Positions 12,237 to 23,453 of a stretch of 64,000 nucleotides of DNA are shown here, in pieces; positions within the stretch are counted from its first letter, which is position 1, and each line of letters starts with the position of its first letter. The notes beneath the pieces were generated by a model. It was not told where the DNA came from. It saw only the letters and a list, made by a program, of their open reading frames with translations, and made no database searches. The position numbers were made by a program, and so were the translations under genes. The DNA lies in NCBI GenBank assembly GCA_025677825.1, contig JAIXMO010000089.1:1-64000 (forward strand), written 5' to 3'. Source of the stretch: Helicostylum pulchrum (taxonomy: Eukaryota; Mucoromycota; Mucoromycetes; Mucorales; Mucoraceae).

Positions 12237-14295
12237 CACTCAATCCAATTTGAATTGTAACAGTTTAAATTTCTCAGGGTTATTCGAATGCAAGTTTATA
12301 AATAGCAAAATCTTGGGTTAAGCAAACACTTGGGATCACAAATAAACATGGCTTAGTGTAAACGTTATGCCTGTTGAATCTGAAAAAGTAGCTACCTGCT
12401 TGCGCAACTGAGTAGACCCTCTTTTAAGCGGTAGTGAAGGAGGACATATGTTGAATAGTGAAAATACATTTTTTTTTTAGAAAATCAAAATGGTAATAGC
12501 TTACCAATGAGGATACGGCTACATTTTTTTTTTTTTTTTTTTGTACTCGGTCCATACCGAATCATGTAATCCATAATTGGTAACTAATAAGATCAATGGT
12601 CGGCACTCTAAAAAATATGTAAAAAAGAGCAAAGAAGTAATATATGTGTAATATATGTTCTCGACTCGTTTTTTTTTTTAGTTTTTTTTTTTTTTTTTTT
12701 TTTTCAATTATCTGTGTTTTATTTTATCCAATAAAAAAAGGCAGCTGCTAGGTTTCAACTTGGTCGTGCATTACATATAAAACAGAATTAAACTAAAGCG
12801 TACAATATAATGAATTTGTACGATGGTAAATTCCTAGATCGTGGTAAGTTTTAAGCTTTTTTAAGTAACCGTAGAATGGGAATTAAAAAAAGAAAAAAAA
12901 AAAGAGAGATGTGATTGTAACACAGGCGATCCGAATTAAGTAATTTATTAAGATAAAGTGAGAGAGGGGGCACTAGTTTTAGAACAGTGAGAAAATAATA
13001 GGTTTTTTTTTTGTTTCTAAAGTAAATGCTTAAAAGAAAAGGAAAATAAAATAGTATAAGGCGTAACGTATAAAGTATGATTTACTCTTTTCCCTGTCAA
13101 ACATGGAGTTACACACAATAAAAAATATATATTGTTTATCAAGAAGACATTTTAAAAAAATGACGTGCTCTCAAAAAAAAAAAGATTTAGATGAAACGGA
13201 AAAACTTTATCTTCCCGCGGGAAAATAAGCAAATTCTTTTTATTATAATCATAGTAATGATAACAAGGAGAAAGAAGACCTTTTATTTTTTTTTCTACTG
13301 CATAAAGAGTGATATACTGTTTCTTTTAAAAGAGAGAACAAAGGGGGAAAATCAGGTGGGCTGTAGTAGCGTATGACAAGCATATTATATGATTTACTGA
13401 TTTGATAGGACACATTTTTACATAAATGATAATTATTTATTTAGCCAGTGTGTCAATCCACTAAAAAGGGGGATCCGTGTAATACATATCTTGGTTTATC
13501 TCTAATTCTTTTTTAGTAGCATAACTTGTGCTTTTTTTAAAATAAAATAAAATATTACCAAAAACTGAAGGGAGGGTCAATGTTTCACAAGAAGTTGCTT
13601 TTTACGTTTGCCAAGGTTGCTTATTTATTATATTGAACATGAGATTTTTTTATTTATTATTGTTATTTATGAAACTCCTATGTGTATTCTAGAATTATTA
13701 TCGACTTTTTTACTTTTTAGGAAACATTTTTTGTCTCTCTCATTTTTTTTATTTATTTTTTTACTGCTTAATTGTTCAAACATAAATCCCGCCTGGTGTT
13801 TGGACGCTGTTTCGGGTACATTAATTGGGTCCTAATTCGTAATTTGTGTTATTATTTTTGTATCTAATTTTTCTTAGTTCCCATTTTCCCTCTTCTTTCC
13901 CTTCTAATCACTTTTTTTTTTTTTTTTTTTTTTCTTTTTTTCTCTTAAAAAAAATCCTTTAAGAAGCTTCTTTTCCGTACGTTATATATTCGACCAATTT
14001 TTACCCTGCAAAAATAAAGGAAAAAAAAAAAAAAAAGACATCGACTTTATCCAGATAATGCTCTTCGCCTTTTAACTCTTCTATTTCTCACGACAATTTG
14101 AACCAACTTACTACCGTCAACTTTTTCTCGAAAAAAAAAGCCCTTCTTTTTCTTTCACTCTTTTATTCTCTTTTTTTTTAAAAAAAACACGTATCCCTCT
14201 CTCTTTCTCTCTTTTTTCCCCCTTTTTTTTGCACACTTTTAAATACAGTACCTCTTTTTTTGAACAGCAAAAAAAATAATATAATAGTAGAGAAC

Positions 14296-16470
14296 ATGAG
14301 TCCGTTATCCATGTCTATTAACCAAATCTTACAACCAAGCGAAACTTGTAACGATGAAAAGAAATTAATCGCCAAAGGTACTATAAAAAAAAAAGCAACT
14401 AGCATTAAAACTTTATTTGATATATTCTGTTTACGTGTTTCGAAACAAACAAAAAAATGATTCTTTTATTAATATAACTCTTTTCAATACATGTAGTTAA
14501 AATCTTTTATACATTTAAAGGATCCGATACGCATTGTTTATGTTCATTTGACATGAGATTGGACGATTTTAAAGATAGAAAGTGGGTTAGTGTACCCCTT
14601 AAACAATGTTTATTATCAGTTTGTTCTTCTTGGTAAATAATAACAAAACATTGTACACCTTCAAAAAAAAAAAAATTAACATTTATTATACATGTATAGT
14701 CCAGATCAGTTAATGAATAGTAATACCGCTATTTACAGTGCAAATTTTCAAGAAAGTAAAACTGTTGAAAACTGGTCTCCTCTTCATGACTCTCGGTCAA
14801 ATATTATTTGGGAAGGTCACGGACTTTTATCGAATATATTAAGCAGTGATCACTCCAATAGCCAATCTCAAGTGACAGGGAAAATAACATCTGATTCTCA
14901 ATTAACTCCTAACCATTACGATTGTTCCATAGAAGTACTTATTCAGTTACATCCGGTTAGTATATATAACTTTTTCTTCTCTGTAATAATACTTACGTAT
15001 ATAATAGATACGCCATTCTCCTTTACAAAATCACCTAGACCATGTTCCTCAACAACAATATCTTCCGCCTATGCGATCCATTTGGAACGAGTCCATGAGC
15101 TCTAATTATTCATCATCTCCTCCTCCTCCACTACCACACAACAACCATATCAATAATACAGTAAATAATTCACCCACAATAAATATAGATCGTCCTACCA
15201 ATAACCATCAACTTTCATCGTCACCGCTTCAAAAATTCCATTTATTACCTTCCGAACAATCACAACGAGATGATACCCAACAACGTTTACCGTCATTTGC
15301 TTCAACGGCACAACGAGAGATTCAGGCAAAAGACGATCCAGGTTATCAGGCAACGTATGCTTCTGCATTAGATCGCAATTGGCCGCCCGGCAGTCGATAC
15401 GATTCAAATAGCTTTGAACAAGAAATGGTCAAGAGAAGAAGACTCTCCAGTAGCCAGTCGGGTACTACTACGCCAGTTGTGGAAATCAGTCAGTATGATA
15501 TCACCAAGAAACCAATTAATAATAAAACCAGTCCTGGTCATGTTCAACATACAACACTAGTGTCCACTGCTACCGATACGTATTATCATCAATCAAGACG
15601 TAAGAAGCGTGATACCAAACCGCCCAATGCAAACGATATTCGGCCCTTTGTCGAGGTCGAACGCTCAAAAGATGGGGATTATGTCTTGCCTGCTGAAGTC
15701 GATTCTTGGACCGTCTTATCGCTAGGTGCCGTCGTCTGGGATAGAGCTGCTTTTCATAACCAAAGATATATTTATCCTGTTGGGTATCGTGTAAAAAAGT
15801 TAGTTTTTCTTTTTTTTTAAAAATATATACGTGTATTGACAACTTTCTTTAATAAATAATAGGTGGTATAGAAGTATGGTTGATCCTCACAGCGATACTC
15901 AATACACTTGCGAAATTCTAGACGGGGGCGATGAACCTATCGTAAGTTTTTCTTTTTTTCCAGTTACATTTTTTTTACTAAAAAAATTATAGTTTCAACT
16001 TAATGCTGATGATAATCCATCTGAATGTTGGAGGGGCCCTACTCCTACTACTGTCTGGACCATTGCAGTGAGGAGGTAAAAGCAAAAAAAAAAAAAAAAA
16101 AAAGAAGAAGCTTTAACTTCAAATATACGTGTGTATCTAATCAAACTTTTTTTTAAAAAAAAATCACAGGGCCTTCGCCATTCGTAATATGGACTATGGG
16201 CATAACCCGGTGGGACCCGATTTCTTTGGGCTTAGAAAAAATACGATCGCGAAAATGATTCAAGATTTAGCTAATGCTGATAAATGTAAAAATTACATTT
16301 GGCAAAATTTTGAAGCGATGAGCAATAGTAAAGGTAAATCAGTAAGACGATCGACTACAAGACTCAGTTATTCTTCTTCTGCTGGTTCCAGTAGTCAACA
16401 TGTTCCTGCTGTAGATGATAGGTCATCAGGTTCACCTACTCCTGCTATTAAAATTGAAAGTGTTGTATGA
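14296..16470 (+). CDS. FYR-domain (FYRN-FYRC) nuclear protein, TBRG1-like
   Basis: Seven exons (14296-14377, 14497-14632, 14700-14955, 15008-15798, 15863-15941, 15993-16075, 16170-16470), about 575 aa. The C-terminal half holds a joined FYRN and FYRC pair: YPVGYRVKKWYRSMVDPHSD, YTCEILDGG, CWRGPTPTTVWTIAVRR, then GPDFFGLRKNTIAKMIQDLA and ADKCKNYIWQNFEAM. FY-rich domains occur in chromatin and transcription regulators such as TBRG1 and the MLL/trithorax family. A basic stretch SRRKKRDTKPP just before the FYRN part could be a nuclear signal. The N-terminal exons encode a separate compact segment (KIFYTFKGSDTHCLCSFD and KWVSVPLKQCLLSVCSSCP) that I do not recognise, followed by a long Ser/Pro/His/Asn-rich linker. 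No SET, PHD or bromodomain is present, so this is not an MLL-type methyltransferase. The first two exons depend on splice choice and are less sure than the rest. Confidence 0.85.
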
Positions 16471-17663
16471 TTTTTTTTTTTTTTTCTGCGTTTTTTTCAA
16501 CTATAGTCCTTCTTTTTTATTTTATTATACATCTTGTTTTTATATATTTGTTTTTTTTTTCTTCTATACATAACGCATCCTCCACCTTCAAACTCTTTTC
16601 CTTCAACCACAAAAATTCACTCTTCTTCCCTCTATTGTATACTTATGCTTTCTAATTTTTTAATTATTTTTTTTTTTTTTACTTTTTTTTTTTAATTTTC
16701 TATTTTAAAATATATGCAACTAACTTTTTACATCCACTTTTCCAAAAAAAAAAAAAACTGTTATTGTTACCTAAAATGATCACGAATTTATAAATGTTTA
16801 TGGAATACACAATTATTTGTTTAAAAATATCGTTATATCATATGCAAAAAATCAAGTTTTCTGAGACATTATCATTTTTTTTTTTTTTTTTGCCGTGTAA
16901 CATTTAATCAGCGCATGCGCATTTTGGCTTCTTTTTTTTTTGTAGTACTAGATTTAACAAATTATTAGAACGAATTCAACCTGAGAACGAACACAATGCA
17001 CATGAATAAACGTGTGAAAAATAATATAGTTTGATTTATCAGTTTTAATGAAGAGATTAACGTGGTTTTTTGGGTAATAAAAAAAAAAACCTGCTGGTTA
17101 GTAAAAAAAAATTGTTTGTATTTTAGCAAAGTAATACACAGAATTCAAAACATTTATTGCTTTGAAATGGGATTCTAACTAACATGTCTAACTTTTTCTT
17201 TTCTTAAAAAAAGAAAACAAGGAAAGAATGGGATAATTTCATTAAAACTGTTACACTGAACCCACAGAAACAAAGATCTCACTTTTATTTTCTACTTTTA
17301 TGGGTTATAAAATGAAGGGTCTTCCATATATGACAGTACAGAGTTGGTACTAAATATATTAATTTTTAGCGTTACATACCTAAGCCAATTTTTATTATTT
17401 TTATTTTAGCGGATATGTATTTATACTTATTAAAATTGTTATACTTTTTGCAAAAAGTCTAGAATTTTATATTTTTGTTATACTGCCCATTTCTTTTAAA
17501 AAAAAAATTAGCTAATTGAGAATATTATACATACAACAGAAAAAAAAAAAAAGCTAAGCTATATCATTACATAATTTTTTTGTATGTCATGTTCACATGA
17601 TAGAGCGACATTCAGTTTAATTAAAACCAAAAAAAAGATATACTATGAAAAAAATGTGTAGTA

Positions 17664-17858
17664 CTAAGCCAATAAAGCTAATATATAAAACATGAAAGAA
17701 ACGATGATATACCAGGTACCAATCAAAATATGATTCAATTTGTCGTACATGGACTTACCTATCTCTGCAATAAACAGTAGTACAATAAAATCGGTCCATA
17801 CCCGCTCCAACGCTCTCAATCGATACATTCTATTCAAGTGAAGGAGAGGAGAACGCAT
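17664..17858 (-). CDS. Small putative membrane protein, unidentified
   Basis: 64 aa, starting MRSPLLHLNRMYRLRALERV, with two hydrophobic stretches (TDFIVLLFIAEIG and GTWYIIVSFMFYILALLA) that could be membrane helices. Codon use is mixed and coding-like, unlike the T-run frames nearby. A perfect donor (G followed by GTAAGT at 17758-17753) and an acceptor ending at 17678 define an 81-nt stretch, a multiple of three, so the frame stays open whether or not it is spliced; the spliced form would have only 37 aa. It may also be a surviving 3' exon of a larger lost gene. The family is unknown to me. Confidence 0.35.
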   Translation of the reverse strand: MRSPLLHLNRMYRLRALERVWTDFIVLLFIAEIGKSMYDKLNHILIGTWYIIVSFMFYILALLA

Positions 17859-19816
17859 GTAAAATGTTATTATTTAGAAATAAAAAAAGGCAAAAACAAA
17901 TATTACGTTTCTTTTCTTTTTCTGTTCCCAAACATTACTGTGGTTGTATTTGTATACCCCCATAATCGTATATATTTGACATTGATACATGTTAATTAAG
18001 ATACCGGATATTTTATTTATCTGATTTTTTTTAAATGCCCGTATTGTAAAAGGAATTCAACCTGCTGCTCTAACAAAAAAAAAACGAGGTACATCAGTAA
18101 CCCAACAATTGCAAAAAAAAATTCTCCGAATATAAGGTTACAGATTTTATTGGCAAAAAACTTTTTTAATTGGGAAATAATTACGATTTGGGTTAAAGAA
18201 GAATGGGGCCAAGTTCCTTAGAAAGGACCTACTGTCACACACTGAACAAAAGTTATGTCAGTTTTGTATATAAAAATGTGTTTTACACCTCTTGGCGTTT
18301 AATACCAGTAAGTTACTATATAATTATTCAATTCCTTTTAGTTAAAGTTTCACGTAAAAACTTTTTTTTTTTTTTTTTTTTGTTTATACACATTTTTTTA
18401 TTATTATTCTGTAGCACATTAGAAGACAATCACAAATACGTCTTTTTTTTTTTGTTTCAAATGTACTAACGAGCAGATATTGGTTATATTACTTTAAACT
18501 CTTATTGAACGCCGATATTGTTTTTTTTCTTTGGTTCTGTCAATATAAAAAAAGACAAGTGTGTTGTCCTACCATCCCCCAATTCCCCAATAGTAACTCG
18601 ATTTTTTTTTTTTTTTTGTATTCCCCCCGTTGTATGAGATAACAAAAATATATTGAACAAGTTTCTGTCTACTATTGGTCTTTGACTTTTAAATTTAGGA
18701 AGGAAATGGTACTCTTATCTACGGGCATTGGCACAACTTTTGAGTATCAATTGTTTTTAAAAACAAATATTAGTGATTTTTTTTTTTTTTTTTTTCGTCC
18801 AGCCCGCCAATAGATAAGGTTCAGGATGATCCAGGGGAAGAGGTTTTTCTTTTTTAAAAGTAAAAGTCAAATCTATTGCTTTTTTGTAGTAGCAATAAGA
18901 GACCGATTTACACTTTCTATGCTTTGAAAATTGTAATTATCTACGGAGTAGGTTCCTATCATTATTATTTCGTATCGGCTGCCCGCTCTAGAATGTACTT
19001 TTTTTTTTTCTCTTTGATCTACCGATCATTACTTTTTTTTCTTTTTGTTGGGAAAGTCGTATGTTAAACACAGCTTCTAAAAAAAAATTTTTTTGCTTTA
19101 TGATCCAGATGAAATCGTATTCTGCTATAATAGAAATAGCTACTTTTTTTTTCGGTAGCGTATTTTACCTTTATAGTATAAAGCAATTATTGTATATAAT
19201 TTGAAAGTGTTTCGTTCCAAGGTATCTTAATCTAGTAAGCGGAAGGTAGAAAACCATAAAACAGGACAAGAAGGCAACTCAGCTACTGACACACAATTCT
19301 TTATTCCAACACACGTAATGGCACTCGTAATGGATATTTGTTATACAGATAGAAAGCGAGGATCCTAGAGTGTTTGAGAGAATTGTCTTTTTTTCTGTCG
19401 CTTTTTTTTATATTTATGTTATCTAATCTTTTCTTACAGATAGAATGTATACTATTATCCGTGTTTTCTATACACCTATATCCAATAGAAACTCGCTTGA
19501 TAATATTTTTTTTAGATCCAATTACCCTATCAGTATGTTATCTATTATTGCGTATTACTTTTGAGAGCGTTTAGTGGCAGGTTTATTGTATAGCGATTAT
19601 TGCTTTTGTGTACGCATTTATCAAATGACTTTTTTTTTTGTACAGCAAGTACATTTGACCAACAAAACATTCTTACGAGTGGAATAAGTGCCCCCTCCTT
19701 TTTTTTTGTCTCGGGTTAACTTTTAAATCGAATAACTCAATAAGTTGCTAAATATCAAGTCTAACAGTTTATATAAGAGGTATTGCGTTTTTTTTTCTAT
19801 TTTTGATTTTAAAGTT

Positions 19817-19847
19817 TGCTGCTGCTGCTGCTGCTGTTGCTGCTGCT
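19817..19847. repeat. (CTG)n microsatellite
   Basis: About ten CTG/TTG units. It creates a polyGln frame on the minus strand and a polyAla/Leu frame on the plus strand, neither of which continues into a recognisable gene. Confidence 0.85.
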
Positions 19848-20557
19848 TTGCTTCGGGGATACTTAGCAGTTTTAGTATTTCGCGATTTTCTAACGAATCA
19901 TGGTGATATAATAATTTGTTTGTTGACATTTTTTGTTTTGTGCATTGCAGGCTTAGACTTATTTAACGTGGAAATCTCAACTTTTTTTTTAAAAAAAAGG
20001 ATAAAGGTTTAACAGCAATTGAAGAAATAGTTTGCAGCTTCACTAAAAAAAAAGGTCTTGCTACAGTTCTTTTGATTTCAGCTAGTTTTTCATTGTATGC
20101 AACTCACCTGTCAGATTCTTTTTACATTCTATTTAAGAACTTTTTTTTTGTTATTTCATTAAATCATGTAAATCATCCGTGCGCAACTAGAAAGTTTTGT
20201 AATTCAATGATTCGTGACTCCGCTATCATCTTTGTAGCCCCTATGTGTTTTTTTTCTTACTTTGCATGAATAGAGGTAATTGACAAAAAACCTTTTTGAT
20301 GTTTGGCGTAAGAAAAAAATAAAACGCACAAAGTTAAATTTAAATGGCCGCTTTGACGTTTTTTTTTTTTTTTAAAAAAAACATATATAAGGGTTCTAAA
20401 AGTTTGTTTTTATATTAAAGGCAAAAAAGAAAGAAAAAGTCTACATGTAACAAAAAAGATATATAGGCTTTTTTTTTTTCCTTGGCTCAAAAAATAATAA
20501 TAAGGGAGCTTTGTATATGGAATAAATATATTTCTTTTTTTTATATTAATAATATTT

Positions 20558-21147
20558 TTACTTGGTAGCAGCCATGATCTTGGGGGCAGCCTATTTAAAA
20601 TAAACAAAAGAATTGATGAGACAAAGGGGGTTCAATATACATACACACACACACATATATATATACACGCTTTTTTTAATATACTTACACATTCGTCAGC
20701 ACAGTGCATGAAGTGGAAGAATTCCTCAATACCTATTTTATTACAAAAAACCGTAATTGTTATTTTACTGTGCTTTTCTCTTTTACTTTTTCCTTTTTTT
20801 CGATTCACTATATATAAAAACTTACAGTTTTCGCTGGAACCGTTCTCGACACGTTCGTTACATTCATCGAGGTGGTGCTTCAAAGCAGAACATTCTTGAG
20901 TACAGACTAAAAACGAAAAAAAAAAACCAACCATCAATTACCCAATAACAATAATAATAAAAGCAGTATATATATTAAAAACCGAAAGTGTACCTTCCCA
21001 GATAGCTTCCTTAGGATCCTCGGGCTCCTCCTCCTCTTCCTCCTCTTCCTCTACAACCTCAACTTCTTCGACAATTTGTTCCTCTTGAGGTTCCTCATCA
21101 GCATAGACGGTAGGCATGAAACTAGAAAAGAAATCGGAAAGACCCAT
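20558..21147 (-). CDS. QCR6: Ubiquinol-cytochrome c reductase hinge protein (complex III subunit 6)
   Basis: Four exons (21147-20994, 20906-20826, 20732-20689, 20590-20558), about 103 aa. The hinge protein sits on the intermembrane-space side of mitochondrial complex III near cytochrome c1 and helps cytochrome c docking. Seen here: a very acidic N-terminal half (a run of ten or so Glu around residue 35), DPKEAIWE, then VCTQECSALKHHLDECNERV with its paired cysteines, and finally CIEEFFHFMHCADECAAPK, the family ending. The Cys pairs form the two disulfides of the helical hairpin. The exon boundaries split the cysteine motifs. Divergent promoter region of 644 bp with the OB-fold gene at 21792. 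Confidence 0.95.
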
Positions 21148-21791
21148 TTTTAAAGATTTTTATGTATAATTTAATGAAAAAAAAAGAGTGGGGGTTTATT
21201 TAACAAAAAAAAAAGAGAAAGAAAAAACAAGGTGATAATTTTTCTGGGGGGTGTTAGAACTCATTTTTTTTTACTTTGTGTAGTGACGCAATCATTTTTT
21301 TTTTTCGGAGCGTGTATGTTATACTTTTTTTTTAAAAAAAAAGCTTGTTACTTTAAACAGAATCAAACGTATAAATGTTTATATCCATTGAAAAAAGAAA
21401 TAAAAAGAGCATATATAAAGAAAATGAACCAAAAAAGATATACTAATGCATTGCCTCTGTCAAAAAAAAAAGCTTGTATTTAATCCCAGTCGTCCCTTTT
21501 TTTTTTTTGCATTACAGCCCTTCAGACATGGACAGCTGTTTGACAGGATACGGCCTCAATTAGTAACCATGGAAACATGTAACCACAGCCATACGTAACT
21601 ACCGCGTAAACATAGAGACAAAAAAAAAACGCCCTTTTTTCAGAAAACTCAATCGCGTAAACCGTGATTACTGTAGTCAACCGTGATTACTGAAGCCAAC
21701 CGTGATACTGAAGTCACAAGTGACTTTAAAAATATGTTGAAATAGTTTTCTTTCTCTCTTCACACTCTCCTTTTTCTTTTTACTCATCTCA
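21148..21791. promoter_or_regulatory. Divergent promoter region between QCR6 and OB-fold gene
   Basis: Holds no gene. The left half is poly-A/T rich. From about 21510 the base composition changes and the DNA becomes much less AT-skewed, with a block of related short words (GTAACCATGG, GTAACCACAG, GTAACTACCG, GTAAACATAG at about 21562-21612) and three tandem 19-bp repeats at 21660-21715, just upstream of the pyrimidine-rich leader of the plus-strand gene. Such a cluster looks like a set of binding sites for one factor. Confidence 0.55.
21660..21715. repeat. Three tandem 19-bp repeats, probable regulatory sites
   Basis: Units: AACCGTGATTACTGTAGTC (21660-21678), AACCGTGATTACTGAAGCC (21679-21697) and AACCGTGATACTGAAGTC (21698-21715). 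The core AACCGTGAT is invariant. The array ends 76 bp upstream of the start codon at 21792. AACCGTG resembles a Myb-type YAACNG site, which is an inference only. Confidence 0.8.
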
Positions 21792-23312
21792 ATGTCCTTA
21801 AGCGGTACAAGTTTAGTTCCTTTAGTGCTTCAAGTGAAACAAACTCAACTATTTCAAGTGTCTAATGCTACTTATTTGTCACCTATAATTGATGTAAGTC
21901 GTTATTATTCCTCTAATGTATTCTAAACTTTCCGAATATAGGTCTTTTACTCTGAAAATCATATCACTCAAGCTCAGTGTTTCATATTAATTATATCTGA
22001 TGGAACGTATTTGATACCTGTTTTAGTTAATTCTGAATCGATAAAAGAACAATTCAGGTATAAAAACTACCAACCTTTTTTATTGAATTGTTTTATTAAC
22101 AAATATTCTTGACTTTCAAAGTAAAGACTGACAACGTTAAACTCTACGACATTAAACAATTTACGCTATAAAGTTATTACAATTCGACGATCTGCAGTCT
22201 CTGTGTACCGAAGAGACAATCATGTATCACCTTATATCATTGCGCTAGATTGGCAAAAATCGATAGATCAGAATATCACGGTGCCGCTTGATATACAATG
22301 TATATCAAGGAACCCTAAAGTAACACAATGGATTAAAGTGTTTCGTGCTTTCGGCCTATCGAAAGATAAACCAATCTCTTCCTTCTTTCAAATCCCTCAC
22401 ATCGATCGATTATTTCCTTCTTTTGCGCAAGTTGAATATATCTTGGAAAAAACAATGGCTTGTTGTTTCGTAAAAGGGGAATGGGTAGCAAATCGAGCTA
22501 TGAGTAAGTGGGCAGTGGTTAAGGAAGAGACAATAGGTACAGAAAAGCCAGCAGATACAGCACGTTCGATAGATATAGACCAAGAACCTATGAATGCAGA
22601 GGAGCAGATGGATACGGACGAGTCTGTTAAAACAAAGCCTTTTCGAACGAAGTATGTTAAAGCGATGTCAGTTAAAACGATGCCTGCTAAAACGAAACCT
22701 GTTCAAACGGAGGATGTTCAAACGAAGGATGATAAACTGAAAGTTGTTCAAAGGATGTCTGCTAAAACGATACCTGTTAAAACGAAGCAGCCGATACGTA
22801 CGGATCAGACATTACACACACAACGACCACAACACACCGCTTCGTCTAATATCATATACCTAGACGAAATGGACGAAGTAGAAGAATCAGATAAAAGCGT
22901 ATCGACTAGCAATGTCTCTGCATTAAATACAAATAATATCAAAAGTGGTGGTACGGTTATCAATGATCCCCAAACAACCTCACCTAATATGAACCAAACA
23001 GACAAAACTATTGTAATATCATCGAGTGAAAGCAACAGTATCGAAACAATAGAAAACGTTGACATTATCCCATCGAAACGAACTATACCACCTACTACTT
23101 TTGATGTACCTGAAAAGAAAGCAAAAACAGATCACGTCCAATGTGTACAGTTGACGGATTTATCAAAAGAGGAATTGAAAAAAGAGCTTACTCATCATGT
23201 GAATGAGTTATATTCTATAGCTAATGATAAGCATATATCTACGTTTGGAAAAATAAGCGCTCTTTCCAATTTACGAAGTCTTTGCTACATAAGACATTTG
23301 TGTGATTCTTGA
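21792..23312 (+). CDS. OB-fold protein resembling shelterin subunit TPP1/Tpz1 (candidate)
   Basis: Three exons (21792-21893, 21942-22057, 22127-23312), about 467 aa. Residues 5-135 read like a telomere-type OB fold: SLVPLVLQVKQTQLF, then CFILIISDGTYLIPVLVN, a helix (SESIKEQFR), LNNLRYKVITIRRSAVSVYR and SPYIIALDWQ. The order (strand with V-L-x-V, I-I-S-D-G-T-x-x-I-P strand, K-V-I-T-I strand, I-I-A-L-D strand) parallels the OB domain of TPP1, whose hallmark is also an L-x-x-S-D-G-T strand. After about residue 205 comes a Lys/Thr-rich repeat tract (VKTMPAKTKPVQTEDVQTKD), then an acidic, SUMO-binding-like segment (KTIVISSSESNSIETIE) and a C-terminal helix (LSKEELKKELTHHVNELYSI). Loss of overall identity is normal for shelterin proteins, so this is a structural guess; another ssDNA-binding or RMI-type OB protein is the alternative. 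Confidence 0.6.
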
Positions 23313-23453
23313 AAAAAAAAAAAAAAGTTACATATATTCACCAGTCACGATTTAGGGCTTTTTTTTTAAACAAATAAAATAAAAAAACGCGAATTTTCTC
23401 CCCCCAAAGTTAGTCTTTTTTTATTTATTTTTAAAAAAAAAGATAAAAACCAT

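Larger units (their letters stand above)
11029..14295. other. Long gene-poor region
   Basis: No convincing gene in 3.3 kb. The frame at 11568-11702 (FKRGKKQNEFGAGEPAEWSQ and following) looks protein-like and may be a fragment, but it has no neighbours in frame. The rest is poly-A/T runs, short direct repeats (listed separately) and pyrimidine-rich tracts near 13860-14250 that probably belong to the promoter and 5' leader of the gene at 14296. A ColI-like or RNA gene was not seen. Confidence 0.6.
16471..20557. other. Long gene-poor region with one small ORF
   Basis: About 4.1 kb rich in poly-T and poly-A tracts. Apart from the small membrane ORF at 17664-17858 (separate entry) and a CTG microsatellite, I see no sustained coding signal; other open frames are Phe/Leu/Tyr-rich readings of T runs. 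No tRNA cloverleaf was found by eye. Confidence 0.6.

Noticed and set aside
19723..19929. PolyGln protein on the minus strand
   Set aside because: The frame is carried by a CTG microsatellite and T runs, and has no conserved segment.
21660..21715. CRISPR-like repeat array
   Set aside because: The three units have no spacers and the genome is eukaryotic; a promoter-site array is the better reading.
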